Made by a program: the position numbers and the translations under genes. Positions 39,663-47,745 of a stretch of 64,000 nucleotides of DNA are shown in pieces. Every line of letters begins with the position of its first letter. Position 1 is the stretch's first letter. The DNA lies in the NCBI GenBank assembly GCA_012960755.1, contig DUAT01000057.1:108470-172469 (forward strand), read 5' to 3'. Under the pieces are notes generated by a model, which had not been told where the DNA came from, searched no databases, and worked only from the letters and a program-made list of their open reading frames with translations. The DNA comes from Gammaproteobacteria bacterium. Lineage in GTDB: Bacteria > Pseudomonadota > Gammaproteobacteria > Pseudomonadales > Azotimanducaceae_A.

Positions 39663-40760
39663 ATGGCTTTTAATGGATTAGGGCTGCATATGGGCAATAT
39701 CAGCCAGCTTTCGGATGCAGAGAGTCGGTCCATCAGTCCGGAAAATTTTACCGGAGGCAAGGGTAAGGGTGGTATGGCCACCGAAGGCACCGGTGCCCAG
39801 GCTGCCCGGGACCTCGGCCAGGGATGGAAGATTTCACCCTCGGTGCGAGTTGAAGCCGGAGAAACATTTACTCTTGTGGACATCAAGGAAGAGGGTGCAA
39901 TCCAGCAAATCTGGATGACACCAACCGGCAACTGGCGCTACAGTATTTTGAGAATCTACTGGGACGATCAGGAACATCCCAGCGTTGAATGTCCCGTGGG
40001 CGATTTTTTTGCCATGGGCTGGGGCAAGTATGCACAACTCTCTTCCCTGGCCATTTGCGTCAACCCGGGCAGCGCTTTTAATTGTTACTGGGAGATGCCA
40101 TTTAGAAAGCGATGCCGCATCACCCTGACCAACATTGACGTCGAGCCCATGGTTCTCTACTACCAGGTAAATTACACACTGACCAGTGTCCCGGATGATT
40201 GTGCGTATTTTCATGCCCAGTTTCGACGTACCAATCCCCTTCCCTACAAAGATGTATATACGATTCTTGATGGTGTTGAAGGCCAGGGGCAGTTTGTTGG
40301 CACCTATATGGCGTGGGGCGTCAATAATCGTGGCTGGTGGGGGGAAGGTGAAATCAAGTTTTACATGGACGGGGATGACGAGTTCCCGACAATCGTCGGT
40401 ACCGGCACGGAAGACTACTTCTGTGGCTCATACAATTTCGACCTGGGTAAGGACCCGGCATTAAAAAACGGTGGCGGTTATACCGAGTTCACAACACCCC
40501 AGGCAGGACTCCACCAGGTCATTCGCCCGGACGGCCGATACAGCAGCCAGCAACGGTTTGGCATGTATCGATGGCATATATCCGACCCAGTGAGGTTCAG
40601 ACAGAACCTTCGTGTCACCATGCAGGCGTTGGGATGGCGCTCCGGCAGGCGATATTTACCGTTGAAAGATGACATTGCCTCGGTAGCCTACTGGTACCAG
40701 ACCTTGCCTTCTGTTCCTCCTCCCGAAATTCTGGAAAAAGATGGGCTGGAGGTTAACTAA
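39663..40760 (+). CDS. DUF2961/GH172 family protein (putative fructofuranosidase/arabinofuranosidase-like)
   Basis: A 365-residue protein matching DUF2961, now the glycoside hydrolase family GH172 whose characterised members act on alpha-D-fructofuranosides, alpha-D-arabinofuranosides or difructose dianhydride. The signature VGTGTEDYFCGSYNF and upstream AIQQIWMT and ILRIYWDDQEHPSVECPVGDFFAMGWG fit the jelly-roll core. No signal peptide is seen, so it is probably cytoplasmic. It follows ppiB by 34 bases and precedes an acyl-CoA dehydrogenase by 30, an unexpected place for a glycosidase; no sugar transporter is adjacent. The true substrate is unknown. Confidence 0.82.
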   Translation: MAFNGLGLHMGNISQLSDAESRSISPENFTGGKGKGGMATEGTGAQAARDLGQGWKISPSVRVEAGETFTLVDIKEEGAIQQIWMTPTGNWRYSILRIYWDDQEHPSVECPVGDFFAMGWGKYAQLSSLAICVNPGSAFNCYWEMPFRKRCRITLTNIDVEPMVLYYQVNYTLTSVPDDCAYFHAQFRRTNPLPYKDVYTILDGVEGQGQFVGTYMAWGVNNRGWWGEGEIKFYMDGDDEFPTIVGTGTEDYFCGSYNFDLGKDPALKNGGGYTEFTTPQAGLHQVIRPDGRYSSQQRFGMYRWHISDPVRFRQNLRVTMQALGWRSGRRYLPLKDDIASVAYWYQTLPSVPPPEILEKDGLEVN

Positions 40761-40790
40761 CCATGAATCTAACCACCACAGGAGACAATC

Positions 40791-41984
40791 GTGTCAGATC
40801 TGGATCAATTTAGGCAGGACACCCGTGTCTGGCTTGACGAAAACTGCCCCCCTAGTATCAGAACACCCATGGTTGAAAATGAAACCGTTTGGGGTGGCCG
40901 AAACGAAACCTATCTGAACCCGGACTCCAAAATCTGGCTTGATCGAATGGGCAGCAAAGGGTGGACCTGCCCTACCTGGCCGAAAGAATACGGCGGCGGT
41001 GGACTAAACAAAGACGAAAATACAATACTCTCCGAAGAACTCCGGCGCATTCGCGCCAGGTCCCCGTTGACTTCATTCGGCATTAGTATGCTGGGGCCTG
41101 TGTTGCTGGAATATGCCAACGAAGAACAGAAGCAGACATATCTTCCCAGTATTGTTCGAGGCGAAATCCGCTGGTGCCAGGGTTACAGTGAACCGGGCTC
41201 TGGTTCTGACCTTGCCAGCCTGCAAACCAAAGCCGTGCTTACGGGGGACGAGTATATTATCAATGGGTCCAAAGTCTGGACCTCATTTGCCGACCAGGCA
41301 GATTGGATTTTTTGCCTGGTAAGAACAGACCCGGATGTTCCAAAGCACAATGGCATCAGTTTCATCCTGTTTGATATGGCCTCCCCTGGCGTAAAAACAA
41401 AGCCGATCAAACTGATCAGCGGGGCATCACCTTTCTGCGAAACGTTTTTCGATGAAGTCAAAGTTCCTCGACAAAATCTGGTGGGAACGTTGAATGAAGG
41501 CTGGACAATCGCCAAGCGGCTATTGCAGCACGAGCGAACCATGATCTCTGGCATGGGTATGGGCGGTGCTCGCAGCGGATCCGAGTTCTCCATGGAGAAC
41601 CAGGCAAAACAGTATATCGGTGAGAACAACCACCGAATTGCCGACCCCGGGCTACGAGGCAGGATAACCACCCACAAAATGAATGGTGCAGCTTTCGCTT
41701 TGACCCTGAAAAGAGCGGCTGAAGAAGCTAAGTTGAGCACCGGACCCAGTGCAACCTCATCGATGTTCAAGCTCTACGGTACAGAACAAAACAAGGACCG
41801 GTATGAAATCATGCTGGAAATTCAGGGCACCAACTCACTGGGTTGGGAAGGCGAAGGTTTTACTGATCGCGAACTCTCAACCACCCGTGAATGGCTACGG
41901 TCGAAAGCCAATTCCATTGAAGGTGGCACGTCGGAAGTTCAACTGAATGTGATCGCAAAGCGGGTACTGGCATTGCCGGATTAG
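40791..41984 (+). CDS. Acyl-CoA dehydrogenase
   Basis: A 397-residue FAD-dependent acyl-CoA dehydrogenase. N-terminal, middle and C-terminal domains are all present: WCQGYSEPGSGSDLASLQTK and ITGSKVWTSFA-like INGSKVWTSFADQADWIFC bind flavin, and the C-terminal REWLRSKANSIEGGTSEVQL-N ends in the usual GGTSE motif near the substrate. GTG start with GGAG seven bases upstream. It resembles the long/medium-chain or bile-acid/steroid-type ACADs with an N-terminal DENCPP motif, so the exact substrate is not assignable. It follows the GH172 gene in an apparent two-gene unit and converges with the VWA gene. Confidence 0.9.
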   Translation: MSDLDQFRQDTRVWLDENCPPSIRTPMVENETVWGGRNETYLNPDSKIWLDRMGSKGWTCPTWPKEYGGGGLNKDENTILSEELRRIRARSPLTSFGISMLGPVLLEYANEEQKQTYLPSIVRGEIRWCQGYSEPGSGSDLASLQTKAVLTGDEYIINGSKVWTSFADQADWIFCLVRTDPDVPKHNGISFILFDMASPGVKTKPIKLISGASPFCETFFDEVKVPRQNLVGTLNEGWTIAKRLLQHERTMISGMGMGGARSGSEFSMENQAKQYIGENNHRIADPGLRGRITTHKMNGAAFALTLKRAAEEAKLSTGPSATSSMFKLYGTEQNKDRYEIMLEIQGTNSLGWEGEGFTDRELSTTREWLRSKANSIEGGTSEVQLNVIAKRVLALPD

Positions 41985-42081
41985 TGTTTATGCGATTATA
42001 CACTTCGACATAGGCCATAGCAGATGCCACAAGTGACATTCTGTCAAAGAATAGGCGGATCACCCAATTCGCCGTTGGCTA

Positions 42082-43479
42082 TCATCTAGCCAGGTACCTC
42101 ATGGCCTGCTCAATGCCGTCGACACTGAGATGGTACATGTGATCGTCTACAAGCCGCCGGATCATCTCCGTCGTATAGGAATCACGCCATTTTTTCTTTT
42201 CAACAGGATTGAGCCAGATAATTTTCTTGAACTGATCCTGTATCCGACTTAGCCAGACTTCTCCCGCATCCCCATTAAAATGCTCGACGCTGCCTCCTCG
42301 TTCCGCGATTTCATGCCGTGCCATATTGGCGTCGCCGACAAATATAATTTTGTAGTCACTCCCGAAACGCCGGATCAGATCAAACGTGTTCAATTTTTCT
42401 TCCTGCCTGCGGTCATTACTGAGCCAGATGTTTTCGTAAATGAAGTTGTGGAAATAGTAGTACTCCAGGTACTTGAACTCGGATCTAGCGGCTGCAAACA
42501 ACTGGCTGCACAATTCGATATGATCATCCATTGAACCTCCCACATCCAAAAATAACAGGACCTTTACGGAATTGTGACGTTCCGGAACTTCCCTGATATC
42601 CAGAAACCCACCATTTCTCGCTGTACATCGAATCGTATCCATCAGATCAAGTTCCATCTCAGCAGCCGTGCGGGCGAACTTTCTCAGGCGACGTAAGGCC
42701 ATTTTGATATTTCTGGTACCCAACTCGACTTCAGGGTCGTAATCTTGATATTGACGCTGATGCCAGACCTTCATCGCCGATCTCTGGGATTCCATTTCAA
42801 TATCGTCTCGAATGCCCTGCCCGGGATCCTCACCTGCCCCCAGACCCTTTTGGCCGTTCAGACCCTCACCTTCTTTGCCCTCTTCCCCTTCTCCAGACTC
42901 ACCGCCCTCTCCTTCTCCTTCTCCTTCTCCTTCTCCTTCTGCTTCCTCACCCTGTTCAATCTCTCCACCATCCCCGGATTTAGCTTCCTCGCCTCCCGGA
43001 TTACTATCATCGAACGCCTCGCCTTTTTCAGGCAGTTCAGGTTCCACAGCGCGATCCCGGTCAGATTCTTCTCCTCTACTCTTTGCCGCTCCGGGTTGAT
43101 TTTGTTTCGATTGAGAAGAACCGGCATCGTGTTTTTGTTTCTCGATGGCTTTTCCAAATTCGGTAAACGCTGAATTTTTTTCCTCTGCTGACAGTGCAGG
43201 GAAATGTCTCTCAAGAATTTCGTTCAAAACAGCCAGGGGGGCTTCTTCTTCAAACACCGCGGGATCACTTTCGACATCAGAGAAAAATGCACTGAATGCC
43301 AAATCAAAGCGATCGAAGTATTTCTCGTCTTTGACCAGAGTCATCCTGCTCAGGAAATAAAAATCACCCATATCCGCAAAGACCAGTCGTTTGTTCAGCA
43401 CAGCAAGGCAGTCGAGCAGTTCACGCACAGAAACAGGCACTCGAAATTTTCGAAGGTGGTCAAAAAAACAAAGCAGCAA
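42082..43479 (-). CDS. CoxE-type VWA domain protein
   Basis: A 465-residue protein of the CoxE/VWA family. The N-terminus (LLCFFDHLRKFRVPVSVREL-LDCLAVL) is the conserved beginning, read from a TTG start placed three codons after an in-frame TAG. A long Glu/Gly/Ser-rich linker (about 130-225, with a GE repeat) leads to a VWA domain with a modified MIDAS, LFLDVGGSMDDHIELCSQLF. Such proteins normally work with a MoxR-type ATPase encoded next to them, as metal-centre or complex assembly factors. No ATPase is adjacent here; the only MoxR gene in the window is 38 kb away. Confidence 0.88.
   Translation of the reverse strand: MLLCFFDHLRKFRVPVSVRELLDCLAVLNKRLVFADMGDFYFLSRMTLVKDEKYFDRFDLAFSAFFSDVESDPAVFEEEAPLAVLNEILERHFPALSAEEKNSAFTEFGKAIEKQKHDAGSSQSKQNQPGAAKSRGEESDRDRAVEPELPEKGEAFDDSNPGGEEAKSGDGGEIEQGEEAEGEGEGEGEGEGGESGEGEEGKEGEGLNGQKGLGAGEDPGQGIRDDIEMESQRSAMKVWHQRQYQDYDPEVELGTRNIKMALRRLRKFARTAAEMELDLMDTIRCTARNGGFLDIREVPERHNSVKVLLFLDVGGSMDDHIELCSQLFAAARSEFKYLEYYYFHNFIYENIWLSNDRRQEEKLNTFDLIRRFGSDYKIIFVGDANMARHEIAERGGSVEHFNGDAGEVWLSRIQDQFKKIIWLNPVEKKKWRDSYTTEMIRRLVDDHMYHLSVDGIEQAMRYLAR
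42909..42938 (-). repeat. Five-copy CTCCTT hexanucleotide repeat (Gly-Glu tract) in the VWA gene
   Basis: Five uninterrupted CTCCTT units on the plus strand are read as (Glu-Gly) repeats in the VWA protein's linker. A short, in-frame simple repeat that may vary between strains. Confidence 0.85.
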
Positions 43480-43505
43480 TTGGGAGGCCTAGATTAGTTA
43501 TGTAC

Positions 43506-44597
43506 TCAAAGTTGGTGGGGGATACCCAGGCGATAGGACGATAACCTGCGTTGGTATGATGTTTTATACGGCGCATCCTGAGGTAATTTCTCTATCATCT
43601 GTTCCATTGTGTTTATCGCCAGATCGAACCGGCCTAACCGTGCATAAGCAGCGGCCAGTGAATCCTGATAACCAGGGCTCGGTTGTACCTCCAATGCTTC
43701 TTTTGCCAGTTGTAGCGCTTTCAAACCATCGCACACATTGTCTGTTGGGCAACCGGACAAAATCCAGGAGAGTCGATTTTTTGCCTCAACTATGCCCTGA
43801 TCGGCCGCTTTTTCGTACCATAAAGCGGCCTCAGACATATTCCGGGGGACGCCAATTCCTTGCCTGTACAGGTAACCGAGCGCATTCTGTGCTTCTGCAT
43901 GCCCGCCCTCGGCTGCTTTGCGATAGTGGTTCCGCGCAGCTGTCAGATCCAGATTCGACCCTTTGCCGGTTTCGGATGCGATACCCAGCGGGTAATGCGC
44001 GGCCACCACGCCTGCATCTGCAGCCTGGGTGTAAAGCTCCATCGCAACTCGCAGATTCGTCTGCGTCCCCTGCCCGTTGAAATACAAGTTACCAAGCGGC
44101 AGGTAAGCAAGGCTATAGCGTTTTTCAGCCGCCGCCTCATACAAGCTGAAAGCTCTGACGTAATTCTGATCTATTCCAAGGCCCTGGACATACAGATTAG
44201 CCAGATTGACCTGGCTGGCAGCATAATCAAGGGCAACCCCCTGTTGATAATACTCTGCTGCCTGTCGGTAGTCCTGATCAACCTGCTCTGAAAGCAAGCC
44301 CATATGATTCAGCGCCAGTTTGTTTTCCGGCTCCCACTTGAGTACCTGATATAGATCCTGTCGCGCAAGTCCATTGGCATCCAGCAAGCTGTACGCAATG
44401 CCACGATTTGAATAGGCGACAATGGCTTCTTCCGGCGTAAGCTCGCCAGCGTCGATAGCCTCAGAGAGCATTTGCACGACTTCGCGAAAACGGCCCTCTT
44501 TCGCAGCTTTTTGCACGGTTCCGAAATCTACAGCAACGCTCGAAAAAGTGAGGCTGAGCAACGCAACCGACAGGGTCCAACGGAATTCGCCTTGCAC
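43506..44597 (-). CDS. Sel1/TPR-repeat protein with signal peptide
   Basis: A 363-residue protein. A short signal peptide (EFRWTLSVALLSLTFSSVAV) precedes a TPR-like unit (residues 55-105) and then at least four Sel1-like repeats (DYAASQVNLANLYVQGLGID, RYSLAYLPLGNLYFNGQGTQ, GVVAAHYPLGIASETGKGSN, GHAEAQNALGYLYRQGIGVP) and a closing TPR pair. Such solenoids mediate protein contacts in the periplasm. The GTG start lies in the last copy of a 16-bp repeat that fills the spacer after the DUF3014 gene. The function is unknown; co-transcription with DUF3014 is likely. Confidence 0.85.
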   Translation of the reverse strand: MQGEFRWTLSVALLSLTFSSVAVDFGTVQKAAKEGRFREVVQMLSEAIDAGELTPEEAIVAYSNRGIAYSLLDANGLARQDLYQVLKWEPENKLALNHMGLLSEQVDQDYRQAAEYYQQGVALDYAASQVNLANLYVQGLGIDQNYVRAFSLYEAAAEKRYSLAYLPLGNLYFNGQGTQTNLRVAMELYTQAADAGVVAAHYPLGIASETGKGSNLDLTAARNHYRKAAEGGHAEAQNALGYLYRQGIGVPRNMSEAALWYEKAADQGIVEAKNRLSWILSGCPTDNVCDGLKALQLAKEALEVQPSPGYQDSLAAAYARLGRFDLAINTMEQMIEKLPQDAPYKTSYQRRLSSYRLGIPHQL

Positions 44598-44658
44598 CTT
44601 ATTCGCCCAGCACCTTATTCGCCCAGCACCTTATTCGCCCAGCACCTTATTCGCCCAG
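44595..44658 (-). repeat. Four exact 16-bp tandem repeats forming the spacer and translation start of the Sel1 gene
   Basis: CACCTTATTCGCCCAG occurs four times without a mismatch, filling the gap between the DUF3014 stop (44663) and the Sel1 gene. On the minus strand each unit reads CTGGGCGAATAAGGTG: it contains TAA and an AAGGTG. As 16 is not a multiple of three, TAA falls in all three frames, and every unit offers a GTG but only the last opens into the long gene. Confidence 0.95.
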
Positions 44659-44662
44659 CAGT

Positions 44663-45517
44663 CTATTGCTCCAACACCGACCGTAATTCCAAAGCAACCT
44701 GGCTCAGCTTCTCCTGAATTGCACGGGTGTTTGTCGGCCCCATTCGAATCATTTGTTTCTGGACTGAACTCAATGCCTCCAGTCGCTTATCTTCAAACTC
44801 GTACATGACAACTGGCCTGACGAGTCGTACCGGTTCTGTCATGAGTGGTGTTTCCAACAGGCGCCCTATCGCCTTAAATATCGCATCGTCGAATTTTACA
44901 TTGGAGTAACCGAGCTCGTCGTAAGCCTCCTGGAACAATGGTCGCAACAAAACGTAAAATTCAACGGCCCGTCGTGTGTCAAGCGATACGAGGACTGTCG
45001 TCACCTGGTTATAGCGATTATAGGTTGCATCATCCAGCACGTAGAGTTTTTCTGATACGGGCGTTGCTGAGAAAGACCCACGGGGGGCCAGGACCGACAC
45101 CGGTTGCCGCGCAATGCTTCCGTTAGCGACATTGTCAACAAATACGACGATTTTCCTGACCAGTTCATTCGGCGCCAACCACGCGTGAATACCTTCATTG
45201 CGGGTCAAGCTGACAGCCCCGTCCCTCAGCAGTTGATCACTGTCATCTAAAAGCGGTAAGACAAATGTGGGTTTAGGTGGTTCTGGTTCGGGTATAGGTT
45301 CGAAAGACTCAATAACTTCTGGTTCAGGTACGACAGGAATTTCTACTATGGGTTCTTCGACGACAGGTTCAGGCTTAATCGCAAGGGGTTGAGTCACCAC
45401 AGGTTTTTCCGGCTCCGATGCCGTGAAAAGGTAACCCAGATACCCGATTACCACTAGACCAACAACGGCCAGGGAAATAATTAACGGTTTGTTTTCAGAC
45501 ATGTAGATACCCAACAT
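44663..45517 (-). CDS. DUF3014 domain membrane-anchored protein
   Basis: A 284-residue protein: one N-terminal membrane helix (PLIISLAVVGLVVIGYLGYL), a Pro/Glu/Val-rich stalk (about 40-85) and a periplasmic DUF3014 domain (DDSDQLLRDGAVSLTRN ... DELGYSNVKFDDAIFKAIGR). The family is found in proteobacteria and has no assigned function. Two ATGs are possible, at 45517 and 45502 (MSENKPL...); neither has a strong ribosome-binding site and the second resembles family N-termini better. It precedes the Sel1-repeat gene by 65 bases, filled by tandem repeats. Confidence 0.85.
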   Translation of the reverse strand: MLGIYMSENKPLIISLAVVGLVVIGYLGYLFTASEPEKPVVTQPLAIKPEPVVEEPIVEIPVVPEPEVIESFEPIPEPEPPKPTFVLPLLDDSDQLLRDGAVSLTRNEGIHAWLAPNELVRKIVVFVDNVANGSIARQPVSVLAPRGSFSATPVSEKLYVLDDATYNRYNQVTTVLVSLDTRRAVEFYVLLRPLFQEAYDELGYSNVKFDDAIFKAIGRLLETPLMTEPVRLVRPVVMYEFEDKRLEALSSVQKQMIRMGPTNTRAIQEKLSQVALELRSVLEQ

Positions 45518-45762
45518 CCAGCTAGGACGTATTGTTAGAGATATCAGCCAACATCACAATAGCTGAACAATGCAATCCACTATTCTTCCATCTTCCACTC
45601 ACAATACCCATATCGATACATCGCACCAGCTTTTGATTGTTTGCACCAACCAGCGAAGATAGTGCAACCCTAAGTCTAAGATTGTGACGCGTTGGGAAAA
45701 TAGGATCGAATAATGTCAGATCAGGCGAGTCCCTGTCCAGAAAGTTATGTTTTTTGAATGCC

Positions 45763-46374
45763 TCATGCGACTACGATTTTGGCATCAGCCAGGGTATCAA
45801 TCAGCAGCATGCCGGTGCTGCCTGGGTCAGGTCCGTAACACACTATCCCGTCCTCGTGGCCCAGCATACAAAATACACCGGTTTCTGACTTAATCAATCC
45901 GGTGACTGCATCTGCCATCTCAACAGTGCCGTAGGGAACATCCGCGGACGTGGTCGACAAGGCAAGTATGCGGCTTGCTCGCCAGATTTCCGGGCTATGC
46001 ACATGAAATACACTATTGATGGAGTCATTGCATTGATAAATCGTGCCGTGGGTCATGGATTCAGAGGATGGAAGCACCCTTCCTCTTGAGTTGATTTTGT
46101 TGAGCTGGGACTGACAATCGACCACCTCGGCAAAGTCGTGGATAGACATTCGACCGATATGACCGGTCTGCGAGCCTGTAATGACAAAACCAGCACCGGT
46201 CCGCTGGCTTATGTTTCCGAACCCAAGCCCACCATATCGATTCGCATTTTCTCCGATGAGACCAAGGGGTAACAGAATCTCTCTCCATGCAATCAAGGCA
46301 TTCACATCCAGCTGAGCGATATCGCATTCTTCGTGCTCCAGGATGAATTTGGTAACACCTTCCCTTTCCGTCAT
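45763..46374 (-). CDS. Class II aldolase/adducin family protein, next to mtnA
   Basis: A 203-residue class II aldolase-fold protein. The metal-binding HxH is HVHSPEIW (His124, His126), a third His is in MLGHEDG (His173), and the catalytic-acid region SSESMTHG (about 103-110) is present. NRYGGLGFGNISQR at the N-terminus is the usual phosphate loop GNxSxR. It lies 31 bases downstream of mtnA on the same strand. Two readings are possible: a 5-methylthioribulose-1-phosphate dehydratase (MtnB-like), or an aldolase of the DHAP shunt that splits 5-(methylthio)- or 5-deoxyribulose 1-phosphate. The sequence alone does not decide. Confidence 0.82.
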   Translation of the reverse strand: MTEREGVTKFILEHEECDIAQLDVNALIAWREILLPLGLIGENANRYGGLGFGNISQRTGAGFVITGSQTGHIGRMSIHDFAEVVDCQSQLNKINSRGRVLPSSESMTHGTIYQCNDSINSVFHVHSPEIWRASRILALSTTSADVPYGTVEMADAVTGLIKSETGVFCMLGHEDGIVCYGPDPGSTGMLLIDTLADAKIVVA

Positions 46375-46405
46375 AACGATTCAGTCATGAGAAATCCGCA
46401 AACCA

Positions 46406-47455
46406 CTACCCGGAACCCAGTTTTGACAGTTTGACTTCATCCGGATAATCAACAATTCCACGGTCGGTAATCAGCCCGGTCACCAGGGACGCTGGAGTGA
46501 TATCAAACGCCGGATTAAATGTCTTTACTCCGCTCAAGGTTACCTGTTGCTTACCCAGGTACCGTAATTCGCTGGCGTCTCGCTCTTCAATAACGATCTC
46601 GTCTCCGGTGTGTGTATCCCGGTCGATGGTCGACATGGGGCAAGCCACATAAAACGGGATTGAGAAGTAGCTGCTCAGAATAGCCAGGTTTAACGTGCCA
46701 ATCTTATTGGCAACGTCTCCGTTTGCCGCGACGCGGTCAGCACCCACTATCACTGCATCGATTCGCCCCAACGACATGACGTATGCTGCCATATTGTCGC
46801 TGATTAACGTATTGGGCACCCCATTCCGGGTTAACTCGTAAGTTGTCAGGCGTGCGCCCTGTAACAAAGGTCGTGTTTCATCCACATAGACATGAACCTT
46901 CATTCCACACTGATGGGCCAGATAGATAGGCGCAAGAGCAGTCCCCAGTTCAGACACAGCCAGGGCACCTGCATTGCAATGGGTCAACAAACGAGAATGC
47001 TGTTTGACAATAGGGAGCCCGATTTCGCCAATCTTTCGGCAAGCCCGGATATCTTCATCGTGGATTAGCTTCGCTTCGGTTTCCAGCAAACTGACATCGA
47101 CCGTTGCCTGATTCAGGTGTCGTGCCTGCTCCATGACCCTGTTGATTGCCCATGTCAGGTTCACGGCGGTCGGTCTGGCTGAAATTAAAAGCCGAGCCCT
47201 CTGTTCCATTGTTTCGACGGAAACCAGTCCGCGCAGTCCGACGACCAGACCATAGGCCGCAGCCACTCCAATAGCAGGTGCACCGCGGACCCGCAGGGTT
47301 TGAATAGACTCAAAGACTGTTTCTATATCACAACATTGGACAATATGCTCATCAAGAGGCAATCGCGTCTGGTCAAGCAAGTACAGGACACCATCATCCC
47401 AACGCACTGTTTTAGGCAGTGCGCTCGTAAGTGTAGTGTCTGGTATAGATGGCAC
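46406..47455 (-). CDS. mtnA: S-methyl-5-thioribose-1-phosphate isomerase
   Basis: A 349-residue isomerase converting methylthioribose 1-phosphate (and related 5-deoxypentose phosphates) to the ribulose form in methionine salvage. The catalytic Cys is in LLTHCNAGALAVSELGTAL and the catalytic Asp in DAVIVGADRVAANGDVANKI; TLRVRGAPAIGVAAAYG is the ligand loop. The first nine residues (MPSIPDTTL) are encoded by the left arm of a 33-base inverted repeat, so the N-terminus was shaped by the adjacent element; the family core begins at about residue 16 (VRWDDGVLYLLDQTRLP). No mtnB, C or D is present in this window. Confidence 0.95.
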   Translation of the reverse strand: MPSIPDTTLTSALPKTVRWDDGVLYLLDQTRLPLDEHIVQCCDIETVFESIQTLRVRGAPAIGVAAAYGLVVGLRGLVSVETMEQRARLLISARPTAVNLTWAINRVMEQARHLNQATVDVSLLETEAKLIHDEDIRACRKIGEIGLPIVKQHSRLLTHCNAGALAVSELGTALAPIYLAHQCGMKVHVYVDETRPLLQGARLTTYELTRNGVPNTLISDNMAAYVMSLGRIDAVIVGADRVAANGDVANKIGTLNLAILSSYFSIPFYVACPMSTIDRDTHTGDEIVIEERDASELRYLGKQQVTLSGVKTFNPAFDITPASLVTGLITDRGIVDYPDEVKLSKLGSG

Positions 47456-47721
47456 TTTAAGTGGCCCTCACTTTTTGTCACAGGAAGTGTCACAGCAAGG
47501 CCTATTCTTTTCAAGGAAAGTCGCAGGCAATGTAGGTACCTTGTCAAGAAATACAACGCGGCTGTGGCGAATTTGAGGGCCACCCTTCGGGCAAGCCGCT
47601 AAATGGCCAGCTGCGTTGTTGCACTTGCTCGACTTATGCCCAATAGGTCTTCGCAAGCGCGCCTACCATCTGACCATTTAGCGACTTGCTTAAAGTGCTA
47701 TCTATACCGGATACTACACTT
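47429..47721. mobile_element. MITE-like element: 33-bp terminal inverted repeats with nested hairpins, no transposase
   Basis: Positions 47429-47461 and 47689-47721 are inverted copies (30 of 33 match; ends AAGTGTAGT on the left). Inside lie two further inverted pairs: a perfect 10-bp pair GTGGCCCTCA (47461-47470) with its complement at 47574-47583, and GCAAGCCGCTAAATGG (47591-47606) with its near-complement at 47674-47689, 15 of 16 matching. The 293-base element thus folds into two stem-loops between terminal repeats. It contains no credible gene. No clear target-site duplication was seen. The left arm encodes the start codon and first nine residues of MtnA; the right arm would encode almost the same peptide reading outward. 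Confidence 0.7.
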
Positions 47722-47745
47722 GCATCCTGTACAGGTGGCACTCCA

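Noticed and set aside
41183..41770. Minus-strand frame of 195 residues opposite the acyl-CoA dehydrogenase
   Set aside because: Antisense to a clear gene; no start signal or known domain.
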